This document shows positions 35,701 through 46,037 of a DNA stretch of 64,000 nucleotides, piece by piece. The notes under the pieces are model-generated. The model had not been told where the DNA came from. It searched no databases and was given only the letters and a program-made list of their open reading frames with translations. Every line of letters begins with the position of its first letter. Positions within the stretch are counted from its first letter, which is position 1. The stretch spans positions 16,182,001-16,246,000 of the forward strand of contig CP075493.1 of the NCBI GenBank assembly GCA_021613535.1, written 5' to 3'. The DNA comes from Adineta vaga. Its lineage: Eukaryota > Rotifera. Made by a program: the position numbers and the translations under genes.

Positions 35701-38700
35701 GAAGTAAGTTGTTATCGGCATACGTTTCTAAGATTTTCATGGCAACTTCTGCTTGTTTTTCAAGTTCTCTTATGTTTACCGAAAAGCGTTTTTCAAGTGC
35801 TCCTGTAATTACAATAGCAAGATCATCTGCAAAAAGATGACAGACTAGATTCATAAAGAAAGAAGGTAGAAAATGAACGTGCAGACGAAACAATGTAGCA
35901 GCAAGAACAGAACCTTGAGGAGTTCCAACAAAAATATTGATCGATTTCGAGACTACTTCACCAACATGTATAGACATTGTTCGCCCTGTTAGCCATGCGA
36001 AGATCCACCTCAACAGAGGTAATGGAAAATCGAGTTTGACAAGAGTTGATATTAAAGCAGGATGCCACATTCTGTCGAACGCTGACATAAAATCTACGAA
36101 AACAATTAGCGCTGGTCGGTTATTCGCTGCTATTGTTAGTCTTAGATCATCGACAAGTGATAGTATACGAGTTTGCAATCTTCGTTCCGCAGTGAATCCC
36201 GATTGTTCATCGATATAGATGTTTTTGTCGTGACACCACTTTAGAATACGTGCATGAATTATTCTCTCGAACATTTTCCCGACGTTTGATAGTAGTGAGA
36301 TTGGTCGTAATTTATTAACTTCTGGATATTGACCATCTTTCGACAAGCAAATGACTTTCGCGTGTTTACTTACTTGTAGAACGCTACCTTTTTCAGCAAC
36401 TTTATTAAATGCAACAGTGAATATTTGCATATATTCGGTTGGCATTTTATTTAGTAGAAAAGCCGAAATTCCTTCTGAATCAGTTGATTTCTTTTTTTGT
36501 GTTTTCTTTAAAGCATTCAGTACTTCTTGTAGAGTTATTCTTTCGATCGATAAATTTCCCAGTTGATGTATACTTTCATATGATTTTATTGCTTCTGTGT
36601 GTACCAAGTTGTTTCTGTCAATTGTTGGGTTTTCAAAATGTTTGTCGTAATAAACTGCAAGCGTGTCCGCTATTATTTGTGGATCTTTTACGATACCACT
36701 TGGTGTTGTAAGTCCCTTGAACGGTGGCGCATAAGGATGGAAGGTTGGATATACATATTTCCATATATTATTTCCTGTTGATATGTAGGATATTTTCTCA
36801 TCGACTTTTTTCTGTAAGAACAGGGTTTTTTCGTCTTCAAGTTTCTGTTTGAAGTACAAATAATTTTTCAAGTTTTCTTGTGTTTTAAGTCTTCTATATC
36901 TTCTTCTTGCAGTGTTCTGCTGTCTCGCTAGTTGTACAAGATATGGTGGCCAAGGTGGTCTATATTTTTTAACCGGTACGTATTCACTTGTTCTATCCCA
37001 TAATGAGTTGAGAAATTTCAGGAAGAGATCAAGGAACGCATCTGGTTCCATATTGTATGCAATTGAATTAAAATAAGGATAGGCACATTCTAGAAAATAA
37101 GTAAAAATCTTCCAATTTGTTTTGCGAAAGTAATTTTCGGTTCCGGCTGATAGAGGAGTCCTTATCAAGACAGGATAGTGGTCAGATGATCCTTCATTCA
37201 ATGTTTCTGCTTGCCATCCATTAGCATCGTGGGTAATTCCAAAATCAATAAATGCTGGTGATCGTTTTGATGTTGGTTTATTTGTGAGTATAAGTTCACA
37301 TCCAGTCTCCTCGAGCCAGCTTTTCAGTTGTAAACCACTTGTGTTGTTTTCTGGACAGTTCCAATCAACATTTTTTGCATTATAATCCCCGAAAATATAG
37401 AAAGGTTTATTTCTTATATTGTCAAATAAATGTCGCGGAAAGGATGTGTTTGGCGGTACATAAATTGCACCTAGTATAATTGGTTTAGGATGAATTACTA
37501 ATTCAATAAGAATGAAATTCAATTGCTTGTCGACCACTTTAGTTTTGAGTGACTCATGAATGAGTATTGCAACACCTCCGAACGAATTTGTTCCTTCTTG
37601 ACTGATCCAGTAATACGAATTAGTTTGTGGTAATTTCTTTATCTTTGCTCCAACACCAGTTAATATACAGATTTGTGGCGTATATGTTGACAAAAGAATA
37701 TCAAGATCAGCAATATGAGTACTTAGACATTGACAGTTATAAAGAATGAGAGAAAGATTTTCACACGATACAATAGGTCGATCTTTATGCCATAAATTGG
37801 AGATATTAGATAAGGAGATTGTATTATTCCATTCTTCAACGATCTTACTTAAAGTTCTCTTTTCACTTTTGCTACCTTGAAAATATCCACATACGTTCAA
37901 ATTTATACTCGATGGATAGAAATGGAAACTATTGCTCATTGGATGACTGGTCATTTGGGTACATACCTCTCATTAGTAGTTCGTTTTGCTTGTCCATGAT
38001 TTCCTTGAGTTTAAGGTGATGATTTTCAAGTAGCAACATTCGATTGTTGACCATAGTTAATGTAGTTCCAATTGTTTTAATCATAGTTTCTCTTGTTTGT
38101 TTTTCTTTTTTATTAGTCATTTCATTATTGAATTTTTCCATAACTTGATTCGTTATTTCAATAGATTGAAGCATTGGTGGTATAATTTCATTAATATTAG
38201 TATACATGTCTGACATAGCTTCTGCTTGAGTCTTAATTTGAAGATTGAATAACTGCCATTCTTCGACCATTTTTTGTGTTTGTTTTTCTTGTTCCGCTTT
38301 TAAGTTTTTAAGTTCATTTTCATGTTCTCTTTTCAGAGTATGCAGTTCTTCATATAACTTCTTTATCTCCGAATTCAATTGTGTTGTTGTATGTGAAGTA
38401 GAATCTGTATTCGGTGTTAATGATGGCCATGCATTTCTATCATTTGTGTTTCCATTGAACAAATTTCGTTGTTGTACACCTGGTTGAGTTTTATTATTGT
38501 TTTCATTAGTCAAGAATTTCGTACGTTTCTGGTCTCGAAATTGCCGTGGAATATAGAATTGAAGATGTTGTGGTAATAAATATGAATTATTTTTTAATTT
38601 TTGTAATAATTCTTTTCTGAATTTAGTTATTGTTGAACACGCATAACTTGTTGCTTCATGTTCTCCACCGCAATGGTGACAATTGATATTACAAGTGTAA

Positions 38701-40185
38701 TGATTTTCTCCATCATTTCTGTCTTTACCACATCTCCTACATATATCGATGGATGATTTGCAATGTTTCTTAATATGACCTGGTGTGTTACATTTGTTGC
38801 ATAATAGTAGTTTTGGTGATGGCAAAAATTCATCAACTCCATATAAATGACCATCAATGACGAACTTACCAGAAATAAGAATTTTATCATGTTCTTCTTT
38901 TGATAGTAAGTCAATTCGAATATGTCTTGAATAATTTGTTTTTGTACCTAACATTTCTTCAACTGCATACACGCTTCTTACTTTTTCTTTAACAATAATG
39001 TTTATATCTTCAATTTTAATTTTGTTATCAATAAATTTTAAAATTAATACATTTCTTGCAGGTAGTTTTGAGGGCAATATTGGTTCGATTTTAATATCAT
39101 TAATTTTTGTGGGATAGTTATTGATATCACACATGTAGATGAATAATTCAATATATTTCGTGAAACTAAGTAAGTCACCATTTTTGTCTAACATGTAGTG
39201 GTCAAATCCTAATGGATTGGAATATTGTGGATTCAATTTTTTAAAATTTTGTTCGATATGCTTCAGTAATTCGTTGATCATTAACGATGCTTCTTCTTGT
39301 GATTTTAGTGACGGTTCACATTTTATTTTTATTGGTGGAAATCGTTCTTCAACAGCAAATTTCATTGCATGTCGTGATACATATATCTGATCGTTGATCA
39401 TACTTTCCCAGCTTCCTTTTTCATTTTTTTCCTCGTATCTTGTGTTTTTCTGTTCATTTGTATTATTATTAAGCATGTATTGGTCTCCATTTGGAGTAGC
39501 GTATTGATTATTGTCAACATTTGACAGCTGTTGATTATTTTGTCTTTCCTCCTTTTTTCGTTCTTCATCTTCTGATATATATCTCGCTGAATTTTTGTTT
39601 TCTGTTCTGCCATGTCCATATGTAGACGATCTTATTGTTCGACCGTGTATAAAGGATTCAGTGCGTAGTGCTTTGTTACCTCTTCTATTCGATCTTGTTT
39701 GCATTTTCCATTTATTTGCTTCATCTTCACTTTCATCTTCTTGATAAACTTCATATTCATCTTGATTGTGATCCATTTTACTATTAGTTCTTTTCAAGGG
39801 CAATTTTTTATTAACATTATTTACATTGTCATATTTCTTGTTCAGTCCATGACTTTGTTTGATAATACCATTGTTGCACATGTCGTTCTTATCTTCTTTG
39901 CTCATATTTGCGTAATAATTGTAATTATTCATTTGTGTTTACGTAATTGATAATACAATAAGTAGAGTTAAATGAGTTTTATAAAGAAAAACTTTGTAAT
40001 AATATTATACACGTTTGTCACACGATACTCGTGTGTCAGTAAAGGAGGAACGATACGTCCACCTTCGACGTGTAAAAGAGAGAAGTGACTCACAAATTCT
40101 TTGTTTTTATGAATTGTTTTTTTCGGTCGTCTACATTATGCAAATCATCAAATCTATCACTTCGGCGACGTTTCGTTCCTTCCAT
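32702..40185 (-). CDS. F-box/leucine-rich-repeat-like gene split by a LINE
   Basis: Exons at 40094-40185 (92 nt, MEGTKRRRSDRF...), 33452-34492 and 32702-33398, total 609 residues. Exon 2 starts with an F-box (FEDLANELIYEIFEYLDYYY), and the rest has degenerate leucine-rich-like repeats (PHLRRLQVDL, LKNLTHVSLKI, PLQKLQTLIIKC, PRLQHLTINT). F-box proteins dock substrates onto SCF ubiquitin ligases. The paralogue at 40578-42520 has the same three exons (92, 1044 and 697 nt). Intron 1 is now 5601 bp because a 5.5-kb LINE is inserted; without it and one 15-bp TSD copy it would be 54 bp, exactly the paralogue's intron length. Intron 2 is 33399-33451. No stop or frameshift was found. Confidence 0.85.
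34541..34555. repeat. LINE target-site duplication, 3' copy
   Basis: ACTCACAAATTCTTT, identical to 40088-40102. On the minus strand it reads as the end of F-box exon 1 plus the donor GTGAGT. The LINE poly-A (plus-strand poly-T) follows directly at 34556. Confidence 0.9.
34976..37954 (-). CDS. LINE ORF2: APE endonuclease-reverse transcriptase
   Basis: 992 residues. The N-terminal AP-endonuclease-like domain (LSLILYNCQCL, GGVAILIHESL, FYIFGDYNAKNVDW near residue 188, GSSDHYPV) nicks target DNA. The RT domain follows (LRPISLLSNVGKMFERII, SGFTAERRL, FVDFMSAFDRMWH, VGTPQGSVLAATLF, then FADD near residue 707 and FKYLGVEI). The tail has no clear zinc knuckle. The ATG at 37954 overlaps the end of ORF1 by 26 nt, suggesting coupled translation. 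No stop or frameshift. Confidence 0.93.
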   Translation of the reverse strand: MTSHPMSNSFHFYPSSINLNVCGYFQGSKSEKRTLSKIVEEWNNTISLSNISNLWHKDRPIVSCENLSLILYNCQCLSTHIADLDILLSTYTPQICILTGVGAKIKKLPQTNSYYWISQEGTNSFGGVAILIHESLKTKVVDKQLNFILIELVIHPKPIILGAIYVPPNTSFPRHLFDNIRNKPFYIFGDYNAKNVDWNCPENNTSGLQLKSWLEETGCELILTNKPTSKRSPAFIDFGITHDANGWQAETLNEGSSDHYPVLIRTPLSAGTENYFRKTNWKIFTYFLECAYPYFNSIAYNMEPDAFLDLFLKFLNSLWDRTSEYVPVKKYRPPWPPYLVQLARQQNTARRRYRRLKTQENLKNYLYFKQKLEDEKTLFLQKKVDEKISYISTGNNIWKYVYPTFHPYAPPFKGLTTPSGIVKDPQIIADTLAVYYDKHFENPTIDRNNLVHTEAIKSYESIHQLGNLSIERITLQEVLNALKKTQKKKSTDSEGISAFLLNKMPTEYMQIFTVAFNKVAEKGSVLQVSKHAKVICLSKDGQYPEVNKLRPISLLSNVGKMFERIIHARILKWCHDKNIYIDEQSGFTAERRLQTRILSLVDDLRLTIAANNRPALIVFVDFMSAFDRMWHPALISTLVKLDFPLPLLRWIFAWLTGRTMSIHVGEVVSKSINIFVGTPQGSVLAATLFRLHVHFLPSFFMNLVCHLFADDLAIVITGALEKRFSVNIRELEKQAEVAMKILETYADNNLLPVNINKTKAMLVHNIVNPSYPKIKYKGNELEFVKRFKYLGVEITTKLGWGIYIDKRLRKVRKIYHALRILFQKIPVSLSKLRRKLFFAYALPHLNWLFSCWFFYTEIQQRNIEHVYCSGLRIVYNLNQWDDFTVYTLTRELTLTDYLFKYWYKFNIHLEKSLEASNYRSTFNAYLSAKSPKKIWYRSMDMRKNNKFLVRLSKQAKHTKMDICYLLINHRQQYGYFRHSSFSICHFIYKYLM
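37929..39932 (-). CDS. LINE ORF1: CCHC zinc-knuckle nucleic-acid-binding protein
   Basis: 667 residues from the ATG at 39932. A charged N-terminal region rich in Asn, Glu and Lys is followed by an RRM-like segment and three zinc knuckles (CNKCNTPGHIKKHC, CRRCGKDR...HYTC, CHHCGGEHEATSYAC) at roughly residues 377-435. A long coiled-coil follows (IKKLYEELHTLKREHENELK). It should bind element RNA and form the ribonucleoprotein. ORF intact. Confidence 0.9.
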   Translation of the reverse strand: MNNYNYYANMSKEDKNDMCNNGIIKQSHGLNKKYDNVNNVNKKLPLKRTNSKMDHNQDEYEVYQEDESEDEANKWKMQTRSNRRGNKALRTESFIHGRTIRSSTYGHGRTENKNSARYISEDEERKKEERQNNQQLSNVDNNQYATPNGDQYMLNNNTNEQKNTRYEEKNEKGSWESMINDQIYVSRHAMKFAVEERFPPIKIKCEPSLKSQEEASLMINELLKHIEQNFKKLNPQYSNPLGFDHYMLDKNGDLLSFTKYIELFIYMCDINNYPTKINDIKIEPILPSKLPARNVLILKFIDNKIKIEDINIIVKEKVRSVYAVEEMLGTKTNYSRHIRIDLLSKEEHDKILISGKFVIDGHLYGVDEFLPSPKLLLCNKCNTPGHIKKHCKSSIDICRRCGKDRNDGENHYTCNINCHHCGGEHEATSYACSTITKFRKELLQKLKNNSYLLPQHLQFYIPRQFRDQKRTKFLTNENNNKTQPGVQQRNLFNGNTNDRNAWPSLTPNTDSTSHTTTQLNSEIKKLYEELHTLKREHENELKNLKAEQEKQTQKMVEEWQLFNLQIKTQAEAMSDMYTNINEIIPPMLQSIEITNQVMEKFNNEMTNKKEKQTRETMIKTIGTTLTMVNNRMLLLENHHLKLKEIMDKQNELLMRGMYPNDQSSNEQ
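40088..40102. repeat. LINE target-site duplication, 5' copy (carries the active splice donor)
   Basis: ACTCACAAATTCTTT next to the LINE 5' end. On the minus strand the last 9 bases of F-box exon 1 are followed by GTGAG(T), so exon 1 keeps its own splice donor. Confidence 0.9.
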
Positions 40186-40577
40186 CGAAAAATGTGAAAC
40201 TAACATCGAAATTTGTCAGAACTCAATGATTATATAAGAACAAGAAAAAAGAAAACGTGTTCATAGCTTTTATCGTTCCTGATTCTTTATTACACCGAAA
40301 GAAAGAAATAAAAGAAAAAAAATCAGGTTGTCTACATTACTTTCGACGATGACTAATTGAAGTGGGTAAAAATGGATGGAAATTTCTGTGAAATATAAAT
40401 GACATTGAATATTTTATAAATTCATTTTCTGAATCAAAAGTAAAAGATTAGAAATATTAATCATAATAATATTTAAATAGATGACATTAGTCTACAACTG
40501 AAAATAATTTAAATTGAATTGACATATCATCAAAGATTTATTTGAAAAGAAACAATATATATGATGAATTATGATCA
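40186..40577. other. Spacer; probable promoter of the F-box gene
   Basis: Bases 40166-40235 closely match 43000-43070, which lies upstream of a relic third F-box copy, so this is probably shared promoter/5' UTR sequence duplicated with the genes. No further gene seen. Confidence 0.5.
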
Positions 40578-42520
40578 TTACCACCATAAATACAAGATGT
40601 TACCAGTGTGATTTACCTTTTGGTCAGAAGATAACACTCCCAATTTGATCAGATTATTTAAATGTTCCAGATAAAATTTACTTACTGATGTAAAACATAA
40701 TAATCGTAAATCCGGAATATTCTGTTTATTATTATTCAGTAGAAATTCTAATATTATTTTCATATCTCTCATCAGGATATTAATTTGAAGATGTTGTAAA
40801 CGAGGAAATAGTTTAGCGAGTAATTTCAGTTTATTTAATGTACAACGATGTGCAAAAGCAACATTGATAATACGATTTATCTTTGATACCGATTGAAATA
40901 TTTCATTTTGTTCAATAATTCTTTCATTCTCTGTGTAAAGAGGCATTGTTTGAAATGTTAATGTATGAACATTCGGTGTAGAAGATAAAATTTCCATCAT
41001 TTTCAAAAGAGATAGATGATTACATTTGATATTTAATGTTTGCAGTTGTTGTAAAGGTAAAATACGATTAAGATTTTTTATAATCGATCGACAAACAGCT
41101 GCAGAAAAAGCCTCTTCTATGATGAGTTTTGTTGCATTTGGAAAATAATCGTTACATTTCTCTATGACCTTTTCATTTGTAATGTAAAGTTGATTAACTG
41201 ACTTGAAAACTTTTTCATATTGATCTGCATAATCAATGTTATTTAATTGATTACATATTTTATAATATTTTCTTCTAGAAATAAAACAAATGTTCTTAAT
41301 CTATATTTGAAATGTTATTAATATAAATACTTATATGGATTTGTAGAATATATGATTCTATATTCATTGTATTTTGTTTGTATTAATGATCGATAATCGA
41401 AAAACCATTGTCGTTTAGTCCAAAATGAAGAACTAAAAAGATTGAATTGTTTGTCAATTGTTGATATTTGAATATCTGTGTATAAACGTATTTGAAATTG
41501 AGCATTGAAAATGCGTAAATTTACTAAATAAGTTGATATTAGATGTTCCCATCTGGACGCATTTAGATAATCCAAATCTGCTGAAATATTTAAAACTTGA
41601 ATTAAAGGAAAAAAATCGATCAAAATTGGTTCGAAATAATCGAATTTCGTTAAATCACTTAGTTTGAGAGATACATGAGTTAGATACTTTAATACGGATG
41701 AAGATGATTGATTTGGAATTATTGCATGTCCACGTAATAAATTTAATGATAAATGACGAAGCTGAGGTACATAGGAAAAGAATGCATTCAGTTGATCACA
41801 ATATATTTCATGATTAATAATCAAATACTCAATTGAACTATATTCATAGGTTGCCATTGGTAATATGCCAGTAAAATAACTCTCTCCGAATGATAATTTA
41901 CAATATTTCAAAAAAGGTAAACGAAATATTTGTTGATAAAAAGGATTTTTATCCTTAATGGGATCGAGAGTTGTAATGCTGAGTGAAGAAAAGTATGGGA
42001 AAGTAATTAATTGATGAAGAACATTGTAGAGACATGTTGACTCGATATTTTCAAGAATCAATGTTCGTAACAATGTTTTGTGTAATAATGTAACTATTTG
42101 ATCATCGAATATGAAACAATTTTCAATTCGTAGAGTATCAATTTTTTGTATATTAGGTATAATTATATCTTGATTGTAATGATTGAAGGCTTTTTGAGAT
42201 ATAAGAGGAACATTGATTTTCAATGGAAGAATTGAGTCAATAAGAAGCGAACGAAATCGATAGTTAAGATGATAAAAAGATTGGTAGATATAATAAGAAT
42301 CGAGATAATCAAAGACTTCATAAATAATTTCATTGGGTAAAATCTCAAAATTTGCAATACTTTCATTTGTAATACTAAAACAAAGTTATCGTAGATATGA
42401 AACAAAACATTCTTTTTTCTATATTTACCATTTCGTTGTTATCATTACATCTTGTTTTATTCTTTTGTTTCCATCAGAATTAAAAACATTTTCACTTCTT
42501 TGACGTTTTATCTGTTCCAT
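40578..42520 (-). CDS. F-box/leucine-rich-repeat-like protein, paralogue 2
   Basis: Three exons: 42429-42520 (MEQIKRQRSENVF...), 41331-42374 and 40578-41274, with introns of 54 and 56 bp; 610 residues. F-box at FEILPNEIIYEVFDYLDSYY, then the same leucine-rich architecture as the LINE-split paralogue (LRTLILENIES, QLRHLSLNL, LKYLTHVSLKL, PLQQLQTLNIKC, PRLQHLQINI, terminal LWW). Predicted SCF substrate adaptor. Open throughout. Next to the first copy on the same strand, so a tandem duplicate. Confidence 0.85.
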
Positions 42521-42939
42521 TTCAAAACATCTAAAATATACATTTAACATCAGAAACAACTTTCATACGGCATATTTTTTCCTAATTTGTTAATATGTGA
42601 CGTTTTTTCGATGATGATGAATCATTCAAATCGCGGTATGAATAGTTGGAAATTACCAAGCAAAAGTAGAGTATACTTATGACTAATTATTCAAATAAAT
42701 AAGTTTATTGATTTACATTATTCTTTGACTATATACAAACAATAATTATAGAAAAAAAGAACGACTAATGATTTCTGAAAATCGTCATAACATTGGATAC
42801 AAGTATATTCTTATTGTTAATATCTATTAGAAACAATAAAGAGAAATAAAATGAATCTTCTATAGTTGTGTAATACTTTGAAGTGAATTATAAACAAACG
42901 AAAAGAGAATTTCGATGGAATAATATATATATTCATGAT

Positions 42940-43760
42940 ACTCACTAATTGCTTGTCGTTGTTAGTTGGTTTTTTCATAAATCATCAAAACTGTTATTTC
43001 GTTCCTTTCATCGAAAAATGTGAAACTAACATCGAAATTCGTCAGAATTTAATGATTATATACGAACGAGAAAAAAACGTGATCATATGACTTTCATCAT
43101 TGACACTTTATTCTGTCGAAAGAAAGAGAGGAATGGAAGAAAAATCCAAATGAATAATAAATCTACAATAGCAAGAGGATATAGATAAATTCAATGCAAA
43201 TTAGAATTGATTGAATTAATATTCATTGAAACCATGTCGACTTCGAAAATATACTTCTCGTTGTTTCTGAGATATTATATCGAAACGATTTACACTCAAA
43301 TTCTCTCGATCATCCGTTTTTGTGTTTGATTCTTCTTTTGAAAATAAGTTTTGATATATTTTCAACTAGAGATTATTTATCATGAAAAAGAAAATAGCAA
43401 CTCACGAACGTAGGTAGCTGAATGATTGTTGAATTTTTTCAAAAGTAACTTTAATATTTTTGTAAAGAGATATTATTAGAAATTTTAATCTTTGAATATT
43501 CGATGCGAAAGATAATAACTTTATCAAACTGATGAATGACAAATGATTACAGTGAATTATCAGAATATATGAGTAAGATTAGTTGATGATGATTCATAGC
43601 CCGTGGAAAATAAAACAAACACCTTTTTCTCACTACCGATGAGGATATGACCAACTGATTCGTTTATGCAAGTAATGTCATTTGACGAATAACATATTTT
43701 ATGACCTTTTCATCTAAAACAAACAAAAAAGATTTATTGAATATGAATAGAACTTTTCTT
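42940..43760 (-). pseudogene. Relic of a third F-box gene
   Basis: The exon-1-like start (MKGTK then a stop) near 43012, with upstream sequence almost identical to the flank of the first F-box gene, shows a third copy. A fragment near 43640-43740 resembles the start of exon 3 of its paralogues (TTTTAG, then a match to the AAAGATTATAAAATGT region). The order of these pieces is rearranged and the frame is broken, so only debris remains. Confidence 0.5.
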
Positions 43761-44198
43761 TTGAATGCGATCGACAGTAGAGAGAATAAAATCAACTTTT
43801 AAGATTCAAAAATGCGATTCCCACACTTGAGCAGTCGAAAATGGCGCACCGTAGGGACGCCGATGACCGACTGCAATCAGTCGAGGGTTAAGCGAGTCTC
43901 CTTCGACGAGCGTTATTTATTTTTTGACATAGTCTTTTGTTCATCTTGTCTTATGATTTATTTTGCATATAGCAGTCGTCATCAGAACTATTAAGATTGA
44001 AACGGTCTTCAACGTTCGTAAGATTCGTATTTGTGTTGCTCCGCAAGGCAATAGCATAATAAATGAACAAATAAAATATAACGATCGTCACTTTATGAGA
44101 ATGCTTTTATTTCAAGTATTGATTATACTATTCTAATTTCAATTCCATTTTGTTCTGTTTGTATGTACAACACGTTCGCTCGCGTTCTACTCCAACAG
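43761..44198. other. Region without a gene; short GC-richer patch
   Basis: At about 43830-43910 there is a GC-richer patch (CGCACCGTAGGGACGCCGAT...) with a GACTG/CAGTC mini-palindrome. I cannot identify it. No supported gene. Confidence 0.35.
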
Positions 44199-44243
44199 CA
44201 TCTTGAGGGTATGGGTGCATCTAGTTCATCTTAACCCTCAAAT
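44199..44243. repeat. TGTGGG-type palindrome 6 (diverged)
   Basis: CATCTTGAGGGTATGGGTG, a spacer, and TTAACCCTCAAATA. It keeps the outer TTGAGGG/CCCTCAA arms but has lost most of the inner repeats. Confidence 0.7.
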
Positions 44244-44343
44244 ACTTCGTTGTTATTTGTTATTTGTTAGATCATTATCATGTATTCTTTTCGTTATCTC
44301 GATGATACATTTATTTTTTACCAACTCATAAAAGACAAAAGAT

Positions 44344-45393
44344 TTAGCCTATGTTTGATGCTAAATCCGAATCTTCAAAAATATCATTCTGAGCACCTTC
44401 AAAAAAGCCCATCACTTGATTGTATGTTGGCATTTTTGGAATATTAAATACATTGTTACCATCTTTTTGAAAATAGAAAATCATTTGTTTTGCTCCTTTT
44501 GTACATCTTGAAGGATTATTTTCACAATATACTGGTGGCTTAGCGACAGCAAGTTTTCTTGTAGAAGTTGAGCCAGTAACTATACATTTATGTCCTTGCA
44601 TATACATATTTGGTTGTCCACAACCCATAGGAACCCATTTGGTATTAAAAAAAATAAAGCATTCTTTCGGAGAATATGAAATGAACTCACCCCCAAGCAC
44701 ATGTACAACCACCTGCGGGACATGGTGGTAAATCTTTTGGTACATCGTACGAGGTGAGTCTTTGCCAAGGGGTTTTGTTTCTTACAGTAAAGACAACCAA
44801 GTTTTCTGATGTCACTTTATCGATACTATTCTGATAGGAGATAGCAAAAACTGTTCCTGGCGCTGCAGTTTGATTTGGTGTATGTAAATTAGGGTATGAA
44901 ACACAACCCCAAGGAGTATATTCGAGTTCTTGTGGGCCACCAAAATAGCCGCTGAAATTTTTATTGTGACCAAAAGTTGTAAAAGCACGATTCGTTGCAA
45001 TCTCAACTGTGAATGAGCCTCCTGCCGGTAATTCCAGGTAGTCTCCATCTGGTGGTGGTTCTTTGTCACACCCTTGAAAATGTTGAAACCACCAGTCCTT
45101 CTTTGTCATATCAACCAAAGGATTTACAGGTAAATTATTGTTCATATTATTTTCATTTCCACGTCCCTAGAGAAGATGCAATGTAACACTTCGCTAAGTT
45201 TCTCTTTTCCGTACCTTCATACAGTACATGCCCTTCGACCACGCTGCCATATGAGCTACAAATTGAAAAATATAAGTTTTTTTTTTGATCAGACGATTTG
45301 AAGAGAACTATCACGTAAATAGATGAACTCACCGTTCACAGCACAGATCAATGCACATAAGAGTGCAGATACTAACACAATTTTCAAAAACAT
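44344..45393 (-). CDS. AA14-like lytic polysaccharide monooxygenase (one damaged splice site)
   Basis: Exons 45333-45393, 45215-45255, 44691-45166 and 44344-44638; about 290 residues. A signal peptide ([21 protein letters not shown]) ends just before His, so the mature protein starts [10 protein letters not shown], giving the N-terminal His of a copper histidine brace. [22 protein letters not shown], a second candidate His (NLHTPNQ), [12 protein letters not shown] and [12 protein letters not shown] follow the AA14 layout known from fungi, where such enzymes oxidise xylan or cell-wall polysaccharide. Intron 3 (44639-44690) has a GTGAGT donor, but where AG is expected the minus strand reads AA; with an AG there the join would read CAW-GW, matching the family. 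The allele may therefore be mis-spliced. Introns show it is host-resident; fungal transfer is an inference. Confidence 0.75.
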
Positions 45394-46006
45394 TACTATC
45401 TCTTTTGAAATTCAATTTATTTTTACTTTAAATATTGATAATACTATCTTTATCTATTACAATGAGAAAATGGCAAGCTGATGGATGCACTTTGTTCTGC
45501 CTCTTTTGTATTCGCTCCTGAAAATAATATATACGCTATTTAAGAAAAAAACAATCTTTAATGTCTTTATCCTCGACAAAAAAAAGACCACGCAGTCCGA
45601 TTTAAGGGGTGGGTGAATATGAACTGATGACATCCACATTCTCAAAAAACTTCGATGTTTATGTCTTCAAGAATTCTACCGAGAAAGATGAAACTACGAC
45701 AATATTATTCCTAACCAGACCTGATCATCGTCTTCTTGTTGCATTATTCCTTCGACCGAAAGGAAGGATGTGGCTTTTAGATAGATATAGTACTCACGCC
45801 CTGAAGATGATGCAATCTAAGTGGTAAAATTAGTTTAATATTTTTCTGCAGCATAAAGTCAACATGACAAAAATTCATCTTGTTGTTGTAGATATTTTTC
45901 TTCTGTTCTTTTTTCGAAAGAAAATATGTTTCATTGATACATACAAGAAACAGATACAGTTATAAATGAATTATTAGTTATTGATATACTCTCAAACACA
46001 CAAAAA

Positions 46007-46037
<31 letters not shown>

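Larger units (their letters stand above)
34556..40087 (-). mobile_element. Full-length non-LTR retrotransposon (LINE), apparently intact
   Basis: Minus-strand element with a short 5' UTR (39933-40087), two uninterrupted ORFs overlapping by 26 nt, a 3' UTR (34575-34975) and a poly-A tail (34556-34574). Perfect 15-bp TSDs flank it. The APE nuclease, RT and CCHC ORF1 layout is that of the Jockey/I/CR1 group; the clade was not determined. Intact ORFs and perfect TSDs imply recent insertion. It has the same orientation as the host F-box gene. Confidence 0.93.

Noticed and set aside
35565-36781. Several plus-strand frames opposite LINE ORF2
   Set aside because: Antisense shadows of an intact RT gene with no recognisable content.
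40015-40087. Possible self-cleaving ribozyme at the LINE 5' end
   Set aside because: A strong hairpin (CACACGAGTATCGTGTG) is present, but neither the hammerhead core nor an HDV-type double pseudoknot could be drawn convincingly.
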